From positions 1 to 64,000 of the forward strand of contig NZ_JAOEIY010000003.1 in NCBI RefSeq assembly GCF_025966695.1: 64,000 bases of DNA, written 5' to 3'. Positions 39,028-50,037 of this stretch are shown one piece after another. The stretch is from Stutzerimonas sp. S1 (lineage in GTDB: Bacteria; Pseudomonadota; Gammaproteobacteria; Pseudomonadales; Pseudomonadaceae). A program made the translations under genes and the position numbers. Position 1 is the stretch's first letter; each line of letters begins with the position of its first letter. The notes under the pieces are model-generated. The model did not search any database. It had not been told where the DNA came from and was given only the letters and a program-made list of their open reading frames with translations.

Positions 39028-40443
39028 TCAGTCGAGGATCTCGATGCGCAGCGAATTGGTCGAGCCTGGCTGGCCCAGCGGCACACCGGCGGTGATCAGT
39101 ACGGTATCGCCGCTGCCCGCCATGCCCTGAGCGCGGGCCAGCTCCAGCGCGTGACCGCAGACCTGTTCCATGTCGCGCATCGGCGCATCCACCACCGAAT
39201 AGACGCCCCAGGCGACCGTGAGCTTGCGCGCCGTGGCTTGGCTCGGTGTCAGGCTGAGAATTGGTGTGGCCGGGCGCTCGCGCGAGGCGCGCAGGCTGGA
39301 ACTGCCCGACTCGGTGTAGTTGACCAGCACCGCCACCGGCAGGATGCCGCTGATACGGCGGATGGCGCAGCTGATGGCGTCGGACAGCGTCGCCTCGGCG
39401 CTCGGCCGCTGCACGTCGAGTTGAGCGGCGTAGTCCGGACCGCTTTCCACCTGGCGGATGATCTTGCTCATCATGCTCACCGCTTCCAGCGGATAGTCGC
39501 CTGACGCGGTTTCCGCCGAGAGCATCACCGCATCGGCGCCCTCGGCCACCGCGTTGGCCACGTCGGTGACTTCGGCGCGGGTCGGTGCCGGGGCGAAGCG
39601 CATGGATTCGAGCATCTGCGTCGCCACCACTACCGGGCGGCCAAGCTGGCGGCAGATGCGCACGATGTTCTTTTGGATGCGCGGTACGTTTTCCGCCGGC
39701 ACTTCGACCCCCAGGTCGCCACGCGCCACCATGATGGCGTCGGACAGCCGGGCGATCTCGCGCAGGTGCTGTACCGCCGAGGGCTTCTCGATCTTGGCCA
39801 TGAGGAAGGCGCGTTCGCCGATCAGCTCGCGCGCCTCGTGGATGTCCTGCGGGCGCTGCACGAACGACAGCGCCACCCAGTCCACGCCCAGCTCGAGGCC
39901 GAATGCCAGGTCGCGGCGATCCTTCTCGGTCAGCGGCGAGAGTTCCAGCACCGCCTCCGGCACGTTGACGCCCTTGCGGTCGGACAGCTCGCCGCCGGCC
40001 ACCACACGGGTGTCGATGGCATCGCTGTGGCACGCGGTGACCGTCAGACGCAGGCGGCCATCGTCGATCAGCAGCTGCATGCCCGGCTCCAGCGCGGCGA
40101 TGATCTCCGGATGTGGCAGGTTCACGCGCCGACTGTCGCCCGGGGTAGGGTCCAGATCCAGGCGGAAGGTCTGCTCGCGCTCCAGTCGCACCTTGCCCTC
40201 GGCGAAGCGTCCGACCCTGAGCTTGGGCCCCTGCAGGTCCATGAGGATGCCGATCGGCTGCTTCAGCTCCTGCTCGACCTGACGAATCCAGGCGAAGCGC
40301 TCGGTGTGGTCGGCGTGCTCGCCATGGCTGAAGTTCAGGCGGAACAGGTTCGCCCCGGCGTGCACCATGGCGCGCACGTCATCGACGCTGCGGGTGGCGG
40401 GGCCGAGGGTGGCAAGGATCTTGACCTTCTTGTCGGGTGTCAT
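39028..40443 (-). CDS. pyk: Pyruvate kinase
   Basis: The start is the ATG at 40443 (MTPDKKVKILATLGPATRS), giving 471 residues; the longer frame upstream overlaps ttuD and is not used. Signature residues are RLNFSHGEH, LQGPKLRVG, the catalytic MAKIEKPSA and IMVARGDLGVEVP. It converts phosphoenolpyruvate and ADP to pyruvate and ATP. It is the last gene of the gcl-hyi-glxR-ttuD line, where it drains glycerate-derived 2-phosphoglycerate (through enolase) into pyruvate. Similar order occurs in P. aeruginosa. Confidence 0.97.
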   Translation of the reverse strand: MTPDKKVKILATLGPATRSVDDVRAMVHAGANLFRLNFSHGEHADHTERFAWIRQVEQELKQPIGILMDLQGPKLRVGRFAEGKVRLEREQTFRLDLDPTPGDSRRVNLPHPEIIAALEPGMQLLIDDGRLRLTVTACHSDAIDTRVVAGGELSDRKGVNVPEAVLELSPLTEKDRRDLAFGLELGVDWVALSFVQRPQDIHEARELIGERAFLMAKIEKPSAVQHLREIARLSDAIMVARGDLGVEVPAENVPRIQKNIVRICRQLGRPVVVATQMLESMRFAPAPTRAEVTDVANAVAEGADAVMLSAETASGDYPLEAVSMMSKIIRQVESGPDYAAQLDVQRPSAEATLSDAISCAIRRISGILPVAVLVNYTESGSSSLRASRERPATPILSLTPSQATARKLTVAWGVYSVVDAPMRDMEQVCGHALELARAQGMAGSGDTVLITAGVPLGQPGSTNSLRIEILD

Positions 40444-40475
40444 GGCAGGCTCGCTGACAGGTGAGCGCCGCGCCC

Positions 40476-41747
40476 CTAGGCGGACGGCGGCAGGATCAGG
40501 ATGGCGCGGAAGTCGTTGACGTTGGTGCGCGTCGGGCCGGTGACGATCAGGCTGTCCAGCGCGGTGAAGTAGCCATAGCCGTCGTTGTTGGCCAGCGCAT
40601 CGGCGGCGCGCAGGCCCAGCGCCTCGGCGCGGGCGAAGCTGTCCGGGCTCATCAGCGCGCCGGCGTTGTCTTCCGAACCGTCGATGCCGTCGGTGTCGCC
40701 GGCCAGAGCATGCACGCCCGGCAGGCCCTGTAGGCATTCGGTGAGGGCGAGCAGGAACTCGGCGTTGCGCCCGCCGCGGCCATTGCCGCGCACGGTCACC
40801 GTGGTCTCGCCGCCGGAGAGGATCACGCAGGGCGCGGCGATCGGCTGGCCGTGCAACACCACCTGGCGTGCGATGCCGGCGTGCACCTTGGCCACCTCGC
40901 GCGCTTCGCCTTCCAGGTCGCCGAGGATCAGCGGGGTAATGCCGGCGGCACGCGCCACCTCGGCGGCGGCATCGAGCGATTGCTGCGGCGTGGCGATCAG
41001 CTGGAAGTGGCTGCGCGAGAGCAGCGGATCGCCCGGCTTGAGGGTTTCCGAGCGTGGGTCCTCGAGCCAGGCGCGCACATTGGCCGGCACCTCGATGTGG
41101 TAGCGCGCGAGAATTTCCAGCGCCTGCGCCGAGGTGGTCGGGTCGGCCACGGTGGGGCCGGAGGCGATCACCGTCGCTTCGTCGCCCGGTACATCGGAAA
41201 TCGCGTAGGTGTAGACGCTGGCCGGCCAGCAGGCCCGGGCCAGGCGACCACCCTTGATTGCGGAAAGGTGCTTGCGCACGCAGTTCATCTCGCCGATGTG
41301 CGCGCCGGAGCGCAGCAGCGCCTTGTTGATTGCCTGCTTGTCGGCCAGCGAGATGCCTTCGGCCGGCAATGCCAGCAGCGAGGAGCCGCCGCCGGAAAGC
41401 AGGAAGATCACCCGGTCGCTTTCCTCGAGGTTGCTGACCAGCTCCAGCACGCGACGGGCGACACGCTCGCCGGCGTCATCCGGTACCGGGTGTGCGGCCT
41501 CCACCACTTCGATACGCCGGCAGTCGGCGTGGTGTTCGTAGCGGGTCACCACCAGTCCGGACAGTTCGCCTTCCCAGACCTGCTCGATGGCTTCGGCCAT
41601 GGCCGCGGCCGCCTTGCCGGCGCCGATGACGATGGCGCGGCCGCTGCGGTCTTCGGGCAGATGCTCGGCGAGCACATGACGCGGATGGGCGGCTTCGATG
41701 GCGCTGTCGAACAGCTGGCGCAGCAGGGCTTGTGGGTCGATGGGCAT
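40476..41747 (-). CDS. ttuD: Glycerate 2-kinase (MOFRL/TtuD family)
   Basis: A 423-residue protein of the glycerate kinase type-2/MOFRL family: ERSGRAIVIGAGKAA-like DRSGRAIVIGAGKAAAAM near residue 33, the LSGGGSSLLALP nucleotide loop near 115, GSHIGEMNCVRKHLSAIKGG-like region near 150, and GGRNAEFLLALT, DTDGIDGSEDNAGA in the C-terminal domain. Old annotations call it hydroxypyruvate reductase. In the present context it phosphorylates glycerate to 2-phosphoglycerate. It sits between glxR and pyk on the same strand. Confidence 0.93.
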   Translation of the reverse strand: MPIDPQALLRQLFDSAIEAAHPRHVLAEHLPEDRSGRAIVIGAGKAAAAMAEAIEQVWEGELSGLVVTRYEHHADCRRIEVVEAAHPVPDDAGERVARRVLELVSNLEESDRVIFLLSGGGSSLLALPAEGISLADKQAINKALLRSGAHIGEMNCVRKHLSAIKGGRLARACWPASVYTYAISDVPGDEATVIASGPTVADPTTSAQALEILARYHIEVPANVRAWLEDPRSETLKPGDPLLSRSHFQLIATPQQSLDAAAEVARAAGITPLILGDLEGEAREVAKVHAGIARQVVLHGQPIAAPCVILSGGETTVTVRGNGRGGRNAEFLLALTECLQGLPGVHALAGDTDGIDGSEDNAGALMSPDSFARAEALGLRAADALANNDGYGYFTALDSLIVTGPTRTNVNDFRAILILPPSA

Positions 41748-42073
41748 CTCTGGCTCCTTGGGTCTTTTTGCAGAGGCCGATTGCAGACCTTAGGGCTCGT
41801 CGAAGCAAGCGCTAAGGGTTGAAATCGACCCGCCCGGCAGTCGGGCCGTGACTCCTTGTGCCGGGCGAATCGAAAAGATGCCGTCCGCAGACGGCGGTTG
41901 GAGAGCAGGCGCGCGGGGCCCTGGTCGTGGGGAGACGCGATGATTCCGACCCCGTGCACCTGCATTCCAACCCTTTGAGCGTCGCTGGCGCCCAGCGTTG
42001 CGGTGACCCACCACCTGGTCTGTCTGTCCCTGAAGGTGGGGCCGCAAGGCTCGACGCAGCGCGCTCGAAGGCT
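41748..42073. other. 326-base spacer between glxR and ttuD
   Basis: No gene is supported. CCCGG and CCGGG pairs near 41830-41850 give a weak hairpin. The size leaves room for a separate ttuD-pyk promoter, though I see no clear one. Confidence 0.5.
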
Positions 42074-42964
42074 TTACTCCTTGCGGATCGAGAAATTGGC
42101 CATGTGCTCCAGGCCCTTGATCAGCGCCGAGTGGTCCCAGCCGCTGCCGCCGATGGCCGCGCAGGTGCTGAACACCTGCTGGGCGTTGGCGGTGTTGGGC
42201 AGGTTCAGGCCCAGCTCGCGGGCGCCGTTGAGCGCCAGGTTGAGGTCCTTCTGGTGCAAGGCGATGCGGAAGCCCGGATTGAAGGTGCCCTTGATCATGC
42301 GTTCGCCGTGCACCTCGAGGATCTTCGAGCCGGCGAAGCCGCCCATCAGCGCCTCGCGCACCTTGGCCGGATCGGCGCCGTTCTTCGCGGCAAACAGCAG
42401 CGCCTCGGCCACCGCCTGGATGTTCAGCGCGACGATGATCTGGTTGGCCACCTTGGCGGTCTGGCCGTCGCCGTTCTCGCCGACACGGGTGATGTTCTTG
42501 CCCATCGCCTGGAACAGGGGCAACGCGCGCTCGAAGGCCGCTTCGCTACCGCCGACCATGATCGACAGGGTGCCTGCCTTGGCGCCGACCTCACCGCCGG
42601 ATACCGGGGCGTCGAGGTACTCGGCGCCGGTGGCCTTGATCTTCTCGGCGAACTGCTTGGTGGCGCTGGGCGAGATCGAACTCATGTCGATCACCACCTT
42701 GTTCGGGCCGACGCCGGCAGCGACGCCGTTGTCGCGGAACAGCACGTCGTCGACCTGCGGGGTGTCCGGCACCATGACGATGATGAACTCGGCTTCCTGC
42801 GCGACTTCCTGCGGTGTAGCCAGGGCGATGGCGCCGGCTTGCACCAGGTCGGCGGGCGCCTTGTCGTGGTGTTCGGAAAGGAACAGTTGGTGACCTGCGT
42901 TCTGCAGGTTGCTCGCCATGGGCTTGCCCATGATGCCGGTGCCGATGAATCCGATTTTAGCCAT
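42074..42964 (-). CDS. glxR: 2-hydroxy-3-oxopropionate (tartronate semialdehyde) reductase
   Basis: A 296-residue beta-hydroxyacid dehydrogenase. KIGFIGTGIMGKPMASNLQNAG is the NAD(P)-binding motif, DAPVSGGEVGAKAGTL the substrate loop, and the catalytic Lys lies in GQTAKVANQIIVALNI. It reduces tartronate semialdehyde from Gcl to D-glycerate. Its ATG is 28 bases after the hyi stop, and AGGAGAAAC precedes it. The name follows its place beside gcl and hyi. Confidence 0.95.
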   Translation of the reverse strand: MAKIGFIGTGIMGKPMASNLQNAGHQLFLSEHHDKAPADLVQAGAIALATPQEVAQEAEFIIVMVPDTPQVDDVLFRDNGVAAGVGPNKVVIDMSSISPSATKQFAEKIKATGAEYLDAPVSGGEVGAKAGTLSIMVGGSEAAFERALPLFQAMGKNITRVGENGDGQTAKVANQIIVALNIQAVAEALLFAAKNGADPAKVREALMGGFAGSKILEVHGERMIKGTFNPGFRIALHQKDLNLALNGARELGLNLPNTANAQQVFSTCAAIGGSGWDHSALIKGLEHMANFSIRKE

Positions 42965-42992
42965 GGTCGTTTCTCCTCAAATTCTGTTCGGG

Positions 42993-43775
42993 TCAGATGG
43001 CGTTGTGCGTCTTCAGCCAGCCAAGGCCGGCCTCGGTGCTGGTGGCCGGCTTGTATTCGCAGCCGACCCAGCCCTGGTAGCCGATGCGATCCAGATGCTC
43101 GAACAGGAAGCGGTAGTTGATCTCGCCGGTGCCTGGCTCGTTGCGCCCGGGGTTGTCCGCCAGCTGCACGTGGTTGATCGCCGCCAGGTTGGTTTCGATG
43201 GTGCGCGCCAGGTCTCCTTCCATGATCTGCATGTGGTAGATGTCGTACTGCAGGAACAGGTTGGGGTGGCCGACCTTGCTGCGGATCTCCTGCGCCTGGG
43301 AAGTGTTGTTGAGGAAGAAGCGCGGGATATCGCGGGTGTTGATCATCTCCATCACCAGGCGGATGCCGGCCTGCTCAAGCTTCTGCGCGGCGTAGCGCAG
43401 GTTCTCGATGAAGGTCATCTCCAGCTTGCCGAGGTCGGCGTCCTTCGGCGCGATGCCAGCCAGGCAGTTGACCTGGTTGTTGCCCAGTACCTGAGCGTAG
43501 GCGATGGCCTTGTCCACGCCGGCGCGGAACTCCTCGACCCGCTCTGGCAGGATGGCGATGCCGCGTTCGCCACCCGCCCAGTCACCCGCCGGCAGGTTGA
43601 ACAGCACCTGGGTCAGCTTGTTGGCATCCAGCTGAGCCTTGATTTGCTCGGCGGGGTAGTCATAGGGAAACAGGTACTCGACACCGGAAAAGCCGGCCTG
43701 GGCGGCGGCGGCGAAGCGGTCCATGAAGTCCTGTTCGGTGAACAGCATCGACAGGTTGGCGGCAAAGCGGGGCAT
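42993..43775 (-). CDS. hyi: Hydroxypyruvate isomerase
   Basis: The 260-residue TIM-barrel protein begins PRFAANLSMLFTEQDFMDRFAAAAQAGFSGVEYLFPYD, and has metal-site segments VMEMINTRDIPRFF, LQYDIYHMQ and HVQLADNPGRNEPGTGEINY, all typical of Hyi. It interconverts hydroxypyruvate and tartronate semialdehyde. GAGAGA precedes the ATG at 43775. The gap to gcl is 204 bases and contains two repeated palindromes. Confidence 0.95.
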   Translation of the reverse strand: MPRFAANLSMLFTEQDFMDRFAAAAQAGFSGVEYLFPYDYPAEQIKAQLDANKLTQVLFNLPAGDWAGGERGIAILPERVEEFRAGVDKAIAYAQVLGNNQVNCLAGIAPKDADLGKLEMTFIENLRYAAQKLEQAGIRLVMEMINTRDIPRFFLNNTSQAQEIRSKVGHPNLFLQYDIYHMQIMEGDLARTIETNLAAINHVQLADNPGRNEPGTGEINYRFLFEHLDRIGYQGWVGCEYKPATSTEAGLGWLKTHNAI

Positions 43776-43856
43776 GGTTCTCTCTCCTGATCTGTAGGGA
43801 TCACATTCGGTTCTGCATTGCGGCGGTGCGGTGACCACCCTGGGTGTTGTGTTTGC

Positions 43857-43886
43857 GGTGGATATGCTTCGCGATATCCACCCTAC
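43857..43886 (+). repeat. REP-like palindrome copy 1 (GCTTCGCG loop, CCACCCTAC tail)
   Basis: GGTGGATAT (43857-43865) and ATATCCACC (43874-43882) enclose the 8-base loop GCTTCGCG and are followed by CTAC. Related copies are at 43938-43968 and 61750-61777. Confidence 0.82.
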
Positions 43887-43937
43887 GGTTGGTTCGGTGT
43901 CCGTCGCTTACAACTGCGGCGGTCGGGTCGGTCTGGA

Positions 43938-43968
43938 GTAGGGTGGAAGACCGCGAAGCGTCTTCCAC
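43938..43968 (-). repeat. REP-like palindrome copy 2, opposite orientation
   Basis: GTAGGGTGGAAGAC, loop CGCGAAGC, GTCTTCCAC: the same element as copy 1 read on the other strand, 52 bases away. The pair faces tail-outward between gcl and hyi. Confidence 0.82.
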
Positions 43969-43979
43969 GCGTTGGTGGA

Positions 43980-45761
<1,782 letters not shown>

Positions 45762-45821
45762 TGGTCTTCCTCCTCGAGGGATCCGATAGTTTTTGTAGGT
45801 GGCCCAAGCATGCCGCCCTGG

Positions 45822-45836
45822 ATTCCCTGGCGGAAT
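45822..45836. promoter_or_regulatory. LysR-type operator candidate between gcl and its LysR gene
   Basis: ATTCC-CTGGC-GGAAT is an interrupted palindrome of the T-N11-A type, 40 bases before the LysR start and 61 bases before gcl. Confidence 0.5.
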
Positions 45837-45875
45837 TGGTCGAGACTTCAGTTCTGTCGATATCAGGAGTATCGA

Positions 45876-46784
45876 ATGGATCGCTATACGACCCTGCGCA
45901 GCTTCGTACTGGTGGCCGACTGCGGCAGCTTCGCCGCCGCCGCGCACAAAGAGAGCGTCACCCCGGTGGTGATGGGCCGGCGGCTGGATGCGCTGGAGCG
46001 GCATCTGGGCGTCAAGCTGATGCACCGCTCCACCCGCGGCCTGTCGCTGACCGATCTGGGCGAGCAATACCTGGAGCGCGCCCGCGGGCTGCTCAAGGAC
46101 TTCGATGAGGTGGACGCCAGCATCAGCCACGACCGCACCTCGGTACGCGGCCACCTGGTGGTATCGGCGCCGGCGGCATTCGGGCGGCGGCATATCGGCC
46201 CGCACGCGCCGGCGTTCCAGGCGCGCTACCCGGACCTGCAACTGTCGTTCAACTTCACCGACAGCGTGGTCGACCTGGTGCGCCACGGTTACGACATGGG
46301 CATTCGCATCGGAGAGGTGACCGACCCCAACTATGTGGCGGTGCGGCTGTTCCCGAACAGGCGGGTGGTCTGCGGCTCGCCCGAGTACTTCGCCCGCCAC
46401 GGCACGCCGACGGCACTGGAGGAGCTGACCGAGCACAACTGCCTGGCCTTCAATCTGCAGGGCGGTCAGCAGCGCGGCTGGACCTTTCTGCGCGACGGCC
46501 GGCAGGTGGCGATCCGCGTGGCCGGCAATCTGGACTGCAACGACGGCGAGCTGCTGTTCGACTGGGTCAAGCAGGGCCTGGGCATCGGCTGGCGCTCGAC
46601 CTGGGAGATCCAGGCCGAGCTCAAGCGCGGCGAGCTGGTCACGGTACTCGACCAGTACGCGCTGCCGGCCTACGACATCCAGGCCGTCTACCCGCAGCAG
46701 CGCTACCTGCCGGCCAAGGTGCGTTTCTTCATCGACTACCTGAAGGATATCTACAACGCACCAGGCTATTGGGAAGTGCGCTGA
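45876..46784 (+). CDS. LysR-family regulator, divergent from gcl
   Basis: The ATG at 45876 has AGGAG at about seven bases. The 302-residue protein has the helix-turn-helix [40 protein letters not shown] and the effector-binding domain of the CrgA-like LysR group ([30 protein letters not shown]). Divergence from gcl with an ATTCC-N5-GGAAT site between them suggests it controls the glyoxylate carboligase operon, perhaps responding to glyoxylate or a ureide. The effector is not known. Confidence 0.92.
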   Translation: MDRYTTLRSFVLVADCGSFAAAAHKESVTPVVMGRRLDALERHLGVKLMHRSTRGLSLTDLGEQYLERARGLLKDFDEVDASISHDRTSVRGHLVVSAPAAFGRRHIGPHAPAFQARYPDLQLSFNFTDSVVDLVRHGYDMGIRIGEVTDPNYVAVRLFPNRRVVCGSPEYFARHGTPTALEELTEHNCLAFNLQGGQQRGWTFLRDGRQVAIRVAGNLDCNDGELLFDWVKQGLGIGWRSTWEIQAELKRGELVTVLDQYALPAYDIQAVYPQQRYLPAKVRFFIDYLKDIYNAPGYWEVR

Positions 46785-46981
46785 GCGGCTCGGTTGTTGC
46801 GGTAGGTGGAGAAGCCGTGGGGGCTCAGCAGCCGCGGGATGTGGTCGGTGAGGGGAAGGCGCGCAGCGACGCGTAGGCCACGCTGTTCACGGCCCGGTCC
46901 CGACTGACGGCGTTCAGGATGGATGCCGGCCCGTGCGGTCACAGCTAAGGTGAATATCACCGGCTGAGCAGCGAGGCGCTT

Positions 46982-47791
46982 GTGGATCGTCTGAAAATCG
47001 CCACCTACAACATCAACGGCATCCGGGCGCGCTTGCCCAACCTGCTCGAATGGCTCGAGCGTGAGCAACCCGACGTGGTCTGCCTGCAGGAGCTGAAGGC
47101 GCAGGATCCCGACTTCCCCATCGATGACATCCGTGGCGCCGGCTACGGCGCCATCTGGCAAGGACAGAAGTCCTGGAACGGCGTGGCGATCCTCGCCCGT
47201 GACAGCGAGCCGCTGGAGATCCGCCGCGGCCTGCCGGGCGATCCCGATGACAGCCACAGCCGCTACCTGGAGGCCGCGGTGCACGGGGTGATCGTCGCCA
47301 GCCTCTACCTGCCCAACGGCAACCCGCAGCCCGGGCCGAAGTTCGACTACAAGCTGGCCTGGTTCGAGCGGCTGATCGAGCACGCCGCCGGCCTGCTGGC
47401 CAGCGGGCATCCGGTGGTGCTGGCCGGCGACTACAACGTGGTGCCCACCGACGAGGACATCTACAACCCGCGTTCCTGGCTGAAGGACGCGCTGCTGCAG
47501 CCGGAAAGCCGCGACTGCTACGGACGCCTGCTGGCTCAGGGCTGGACCGACGCGCTGCGCGCCCGGTACCCCGACGAGCGCATCTACACCTTCTGGGACT
47601 ATTTCCGTCAGCACTGGCAGAAGAACTCCGGGCTGCGCATCGACCACCTGCTGCTCAGCCCCGATCTCGCGCCACGCCTGCAGGATGCCGGCGTCGATCG
47701 CTGGGTGCGCGATCAGGCACACGCCAGCGATCATGCGCCGACCTGGATCGTGCTGAGCGGCGCGCCGATGGCCTCCGGGCGGTCGGGCTGA
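46982..47791 (+). CDS. xthA: Exodeoxyribonuclease III
   Basis: A 269-residue AP endonuclease of the ExoIII family: KIATYNINGIRARLPNLLEWL, CLQELKAQ (metal Glu), YLPNGNP, GDYNVVPTDEDIY (catalytic Asp/Asn) and SDHAPTWIVL. It cuts abasic sites and degrades 3' ends in base-excision repair. The start codon is GTG at 46982 with GAGG five bases upstream. It has no evident link with the purine catabolic neighbours. Confidence 0.95.
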   Translation: MDRLKIATYNINGIRARLPNLLEWLEREQPDVVCLQELKAQDPDFPIDDIRGAGYGAIWQGQKSWNGVAILARDSEPLEIRRGLPGDPDDSHSRYLEAAVHGVIVASLYLPNGNPQPGPKFDYKLAWFERLIEHAAGLLASGHPVVLAGDYNVVPTDEDIYNPRSWLKDALLQPESRDCYGRLLAQGWTDALRARYPDERIYTFWDYFRQHWQKNSGLRIDHLLLSPDLAPRLQDAGVDRWVRDQAHASDHAPTWIVLSGAPMASGRSG

Positions 47792-47875
47792 ACCTTTGCT
47801 CTGGCGTGGTAGTCGACTTGAACAGGCAGGCCGTTTTTCTTCCGGCCGTTTCAATCGATCCTGCAGGAGTAAGAA

Positions 47876-48328
47876 ATGGATACCAAAGATACGATTTCCG
47901 TCCTCAACGACCTGATCGAAACCAGCAAGGATGGCGAGAAGGGTTTCATGGAGTGCGCCGAGGATCTGCGCGATCCGCAGCTCAAGAGCACCATGAGCCA
48001 GCGTGCCCGCGATTGCGCCACCGCGGCGGCGGAGCTGCAGCAACTGGTGCGTTCCATGGGCGGCGAGCCGGAAACCAGTACCAGCATGGCGGGCGATATG
48101 CACCGTCGCTGGGTCGATCTCAAGGCGATGATCACTGGCAAGGATGACGAGGCGATCCTCAACGAGTGCGAGCGCGGTGAGGATGTGGCGGTAAAGAGCT
48201 ACCGCAAGGCGCTGGAAAAGGACCTGCCGGCCGAGGTGCGGCTCGTGGTCGAGCGGCAGTACCAGGGCGTGCTGCGCAACCACGATCAGGTCAAGGCACT
48301 GCGCGACGCGGCTCGCGCCCATAGCTGA
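47876..48328 (+). CDS. PA2169 family four-helix-bundle protein (DUF2383)
   Basis: A 150-residue ferritin-like helical protein: TISVLNDLIETSKDGEKGFMECAEDL, SQRARDCATAAAELQQLVRSMGG and CERGEDVAVKSYRKALEKDLP. Conserved Glu and His residues of the DUF2383 group suggest a metal or ligand site. Members are induced under stress in pseudomonads, function unknown. GCAGGAG lies upstream of the ATG, and a strong terminator follows. Confidence 0.9.
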   Translation: MDTKDTISVLNDLIETSKDGEKGFMECAEDLRDPQLKSTMSQRARDCATAAAELQQLVRSMGGEPETSTSMAGDMHRRWVDLKAMITGKDDEAILNECERGEDVAVKSYRKALEKDLPAEVRLVVERQYQGVLRNHDQVKALRDAARAHS

Positions 48329-48346
48329 TCGCGGCCACTGACGAAG

Positions 48347-48374
48347 AACGCCAGCAGTTGCTGGCGTTTTTTTT
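48347..48374 (+). terminator. Terminator after the DUF2383 gene
   Basis: AACGCCAGCA (48347-48356) and TGCTGGCGTT (48359-48368) form a 10-bp stem ending in eight T residues. Confidence 0.93.
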
Positions 48375-48396
48375 ATGGACGGTGAGGGCTGCGCAC

Positions 48397-49020
48397 TCAG
48401 GTCGCTGTCGCAGGCTCGCTCACTTCGCAGCCCTTGAGCACCAGACGGATGATGGTATCGGCGGCAGCATCGTAGTCGGCATCGTCGAGTCTGGCCTTGC
48501 CGGTGACGGTACTGATCTGCCAGTCGAAATCCGCGTAGGTCTGGGTCGCTGCCCAGATGCTGAACAGCAGGTGGTTGGGATCGACCTTGGCCATCAGGCC
48601 CTCGTCCACCCAGCGCTGGATGCAGGCGATATTGTGTGCCGCCTGGGCATTGAGCTGGGCGGTACGCTCCGCTGACAGGTGCGGGGCGCCATGCATGATC
48701 TCGCTGGCGAAGACCTTGGATGCGCCGGCGTGATCGCGGGAAATGCGAATCTTGGTGCGGATGTAGGCACGCAGCACATCGGCCGGATGGCCGGGCTGGT
48801 TGAACGGCGCGGAGGCGGCAAGCAGCGGCTCGACGATGCTTTCGAGCACCTCGCGATAGAGGTTTTCCTTGGACTTGAAGTAGTAGTAGACGTTGGGCTT
48901 GGGCAACCCGGCCCGGTTGGCGATATCGCTGGTCTTGGTCGCGGCGAAGCCCTTTTCGGCGAACTCTTCGCTGGCGGCTTTCAGGATCAGCTCTTTGTTG
49001 CGCTCACGGATACTGGACAT
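48397..49020 (-). CDS. TetR-family regulator with RutR-type effector domain
   Basis: The ATG at 49020 gives 207 residues. The N-terminal TetR helix-turn-helix is AASEEFAEKGFAATKTSDIANRAGLPKPNVYYYFKSKENL. The effector domain (GAPHLSAERTAQL, WVDEGLMAKVDPNHLLFSIWAATQTYADFDWQI) parallels E. coli RutR, which binds uracil and thymine. It is downstream of tsx and an NCS2 permease on the same strand, so it likely controls nucleobase uptake or catabolism. Whether it binds the local palindromes is unknown. Confidence 0.9.
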   Translation of the reverse strand: MSSIRERNKELILKAASEEFAEKGFAATKTSDIANRAGLPKPNVYYYFKSKENLYREVLESIVEPLLAASAPFNQPGHPADVLRAYIRTKIRISRDHAGASKVFASEIMHGAPHLSAERTAQLNAQAAHNIACIQRWVDEGLMAKVDPNHLLFSIWAATQTYADFDWQISTVTGKARLDDADYDAAADTIIRLVLKGCEVSEPATAT

Positions 49021-49146
49021 GGGGTCTTTTCGCTGGCTGCCGTCGCTTGCCGACGACCGCCGGCATGCTAGCACCGGGTTTACCAGACGCTCAACCCAGG
49101 CGCCGCGCGGCGGGCGAAGGGGCCTGCGGCCCCCTCGCCGTGACGC

Positions 49147-49956
49147 TTAGAAGTGCGCCTTTACGATGGCGCTGAAGGTGTTCTGGTCGGTCTTGCCAAC
49201 GAAATTGTCGCTGACGAAGCCGCCGTCCTCGATGCCGTACTTGTCAGTCCAGTAGTCGTATTCGATACCGACGTAGAGCTGCTTCTCGCCCCAGTTCAGC
49301 GCCTTGCCCAGGTCGTACTTGATCTGCGGGTTGAAGTGGAAGTTGGCGTGGTACTCGCCGCGGGAATTGCGGTCGTTGTCGACTACCCAGTCGATGAAGC
49401 CGTCGAACAGGATGTCGGAGTTGCCCACCGGCAGCGTGTAGCCCCACACCGGGGTGATCTGCCAGACGCCGTCGCCCGGGCGGTCGCCTTTGGTTTCGCG
49501 GTGGTAGAAGTTCAGCGAGAAGTAGTCGAAACCGGGCACGTCCAGGTCGAAGCCCGGGCCGATCATGTAGGTTTCCACGTCGTCTTCGCCGAACTCGTAG
49601 GTCATGGCGACCAGTACGTCCTTGACCGGACCGAAGCTCAGGTCGCGCTGGAAGATCTTGCCGAACGACAGGCGTGGCGAGAATTCGCCGTAGAAGCTGC
49701 TGTCGTCGTTACCTTCGTCGTTGCCCTTGCCGTTGTAGTGGATCGAGTCGACGAAGAAGAAGGTGTCGCCGTACTTCCAGGCGTTGGCGTGCTCGAAGGT
49801 GACGGTCTGCTGGATCGGCGAATCGATCTTGTAGTTGTGGCCGTACAGGTAGGTCACGCTGTTGTTCTGCCAGTACAGCAGGCCTTCCGCCATGGCCGGA
49901 GCAGTCAGCAGGCTGCCTGCCGCGGCGAGGGCAAAGGGAGCGGTCTTGAAATTCAT
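49147..49956 (-). CDS. tsx: Nucleoside-specific channel-forming outer-membrane protein (Tsx)
   Basis: A 269-residue protein with a signal peptide ending at APAMA and then a 12-stranded-barrel-type sequence rich in aromatic residues: EGLLYWQNNSVTYLYGHNYK, SFYGEFSPRLSFGKI and a terminal SAIVKAHF, ending in Phe as outer-membrane proteins do. It belongs to the Tsx/OmpK family. It would let nucleosides and perhaps purines cross the outer membrane ahead of the permease encoded immediately upstream. The ATG at 49956 follows AAGGA. Confidence 0.92.
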   Translation of the reverse strand: MNFKTAPFALAAAGSLLTAPAMAEGLLYWQNNSVTYLYGHNYKIDSPIQQTVTFEHANAWKYGDTFFFVDSIHYNGKGNDEGNDDSSFYGEFSPRLSFGKIFQRDLSFGPVKDVLVAMTYEFGEDDVETYMIGPGFDLDVPGFDYFSLNFYHRETKGDRPGDGVWQITPVWGYTLPVGNSDILFDGFIDWVVDNDRNSRGEYHANFHFNPQIKYDLGKALNWGEKQLYVGIEYDYWTDKYGIEDGGFVSDNFVGKTDQNTFSAIVKAHF

Positions 49957-50037
49957 CTGGATATCCTTGGTGTGTGTGGTGGCTTTTTGGATGCCATTGT
50001 CTTGCATCTCCGCGTCGGCGAGAAGCGGCCAGCTGCC

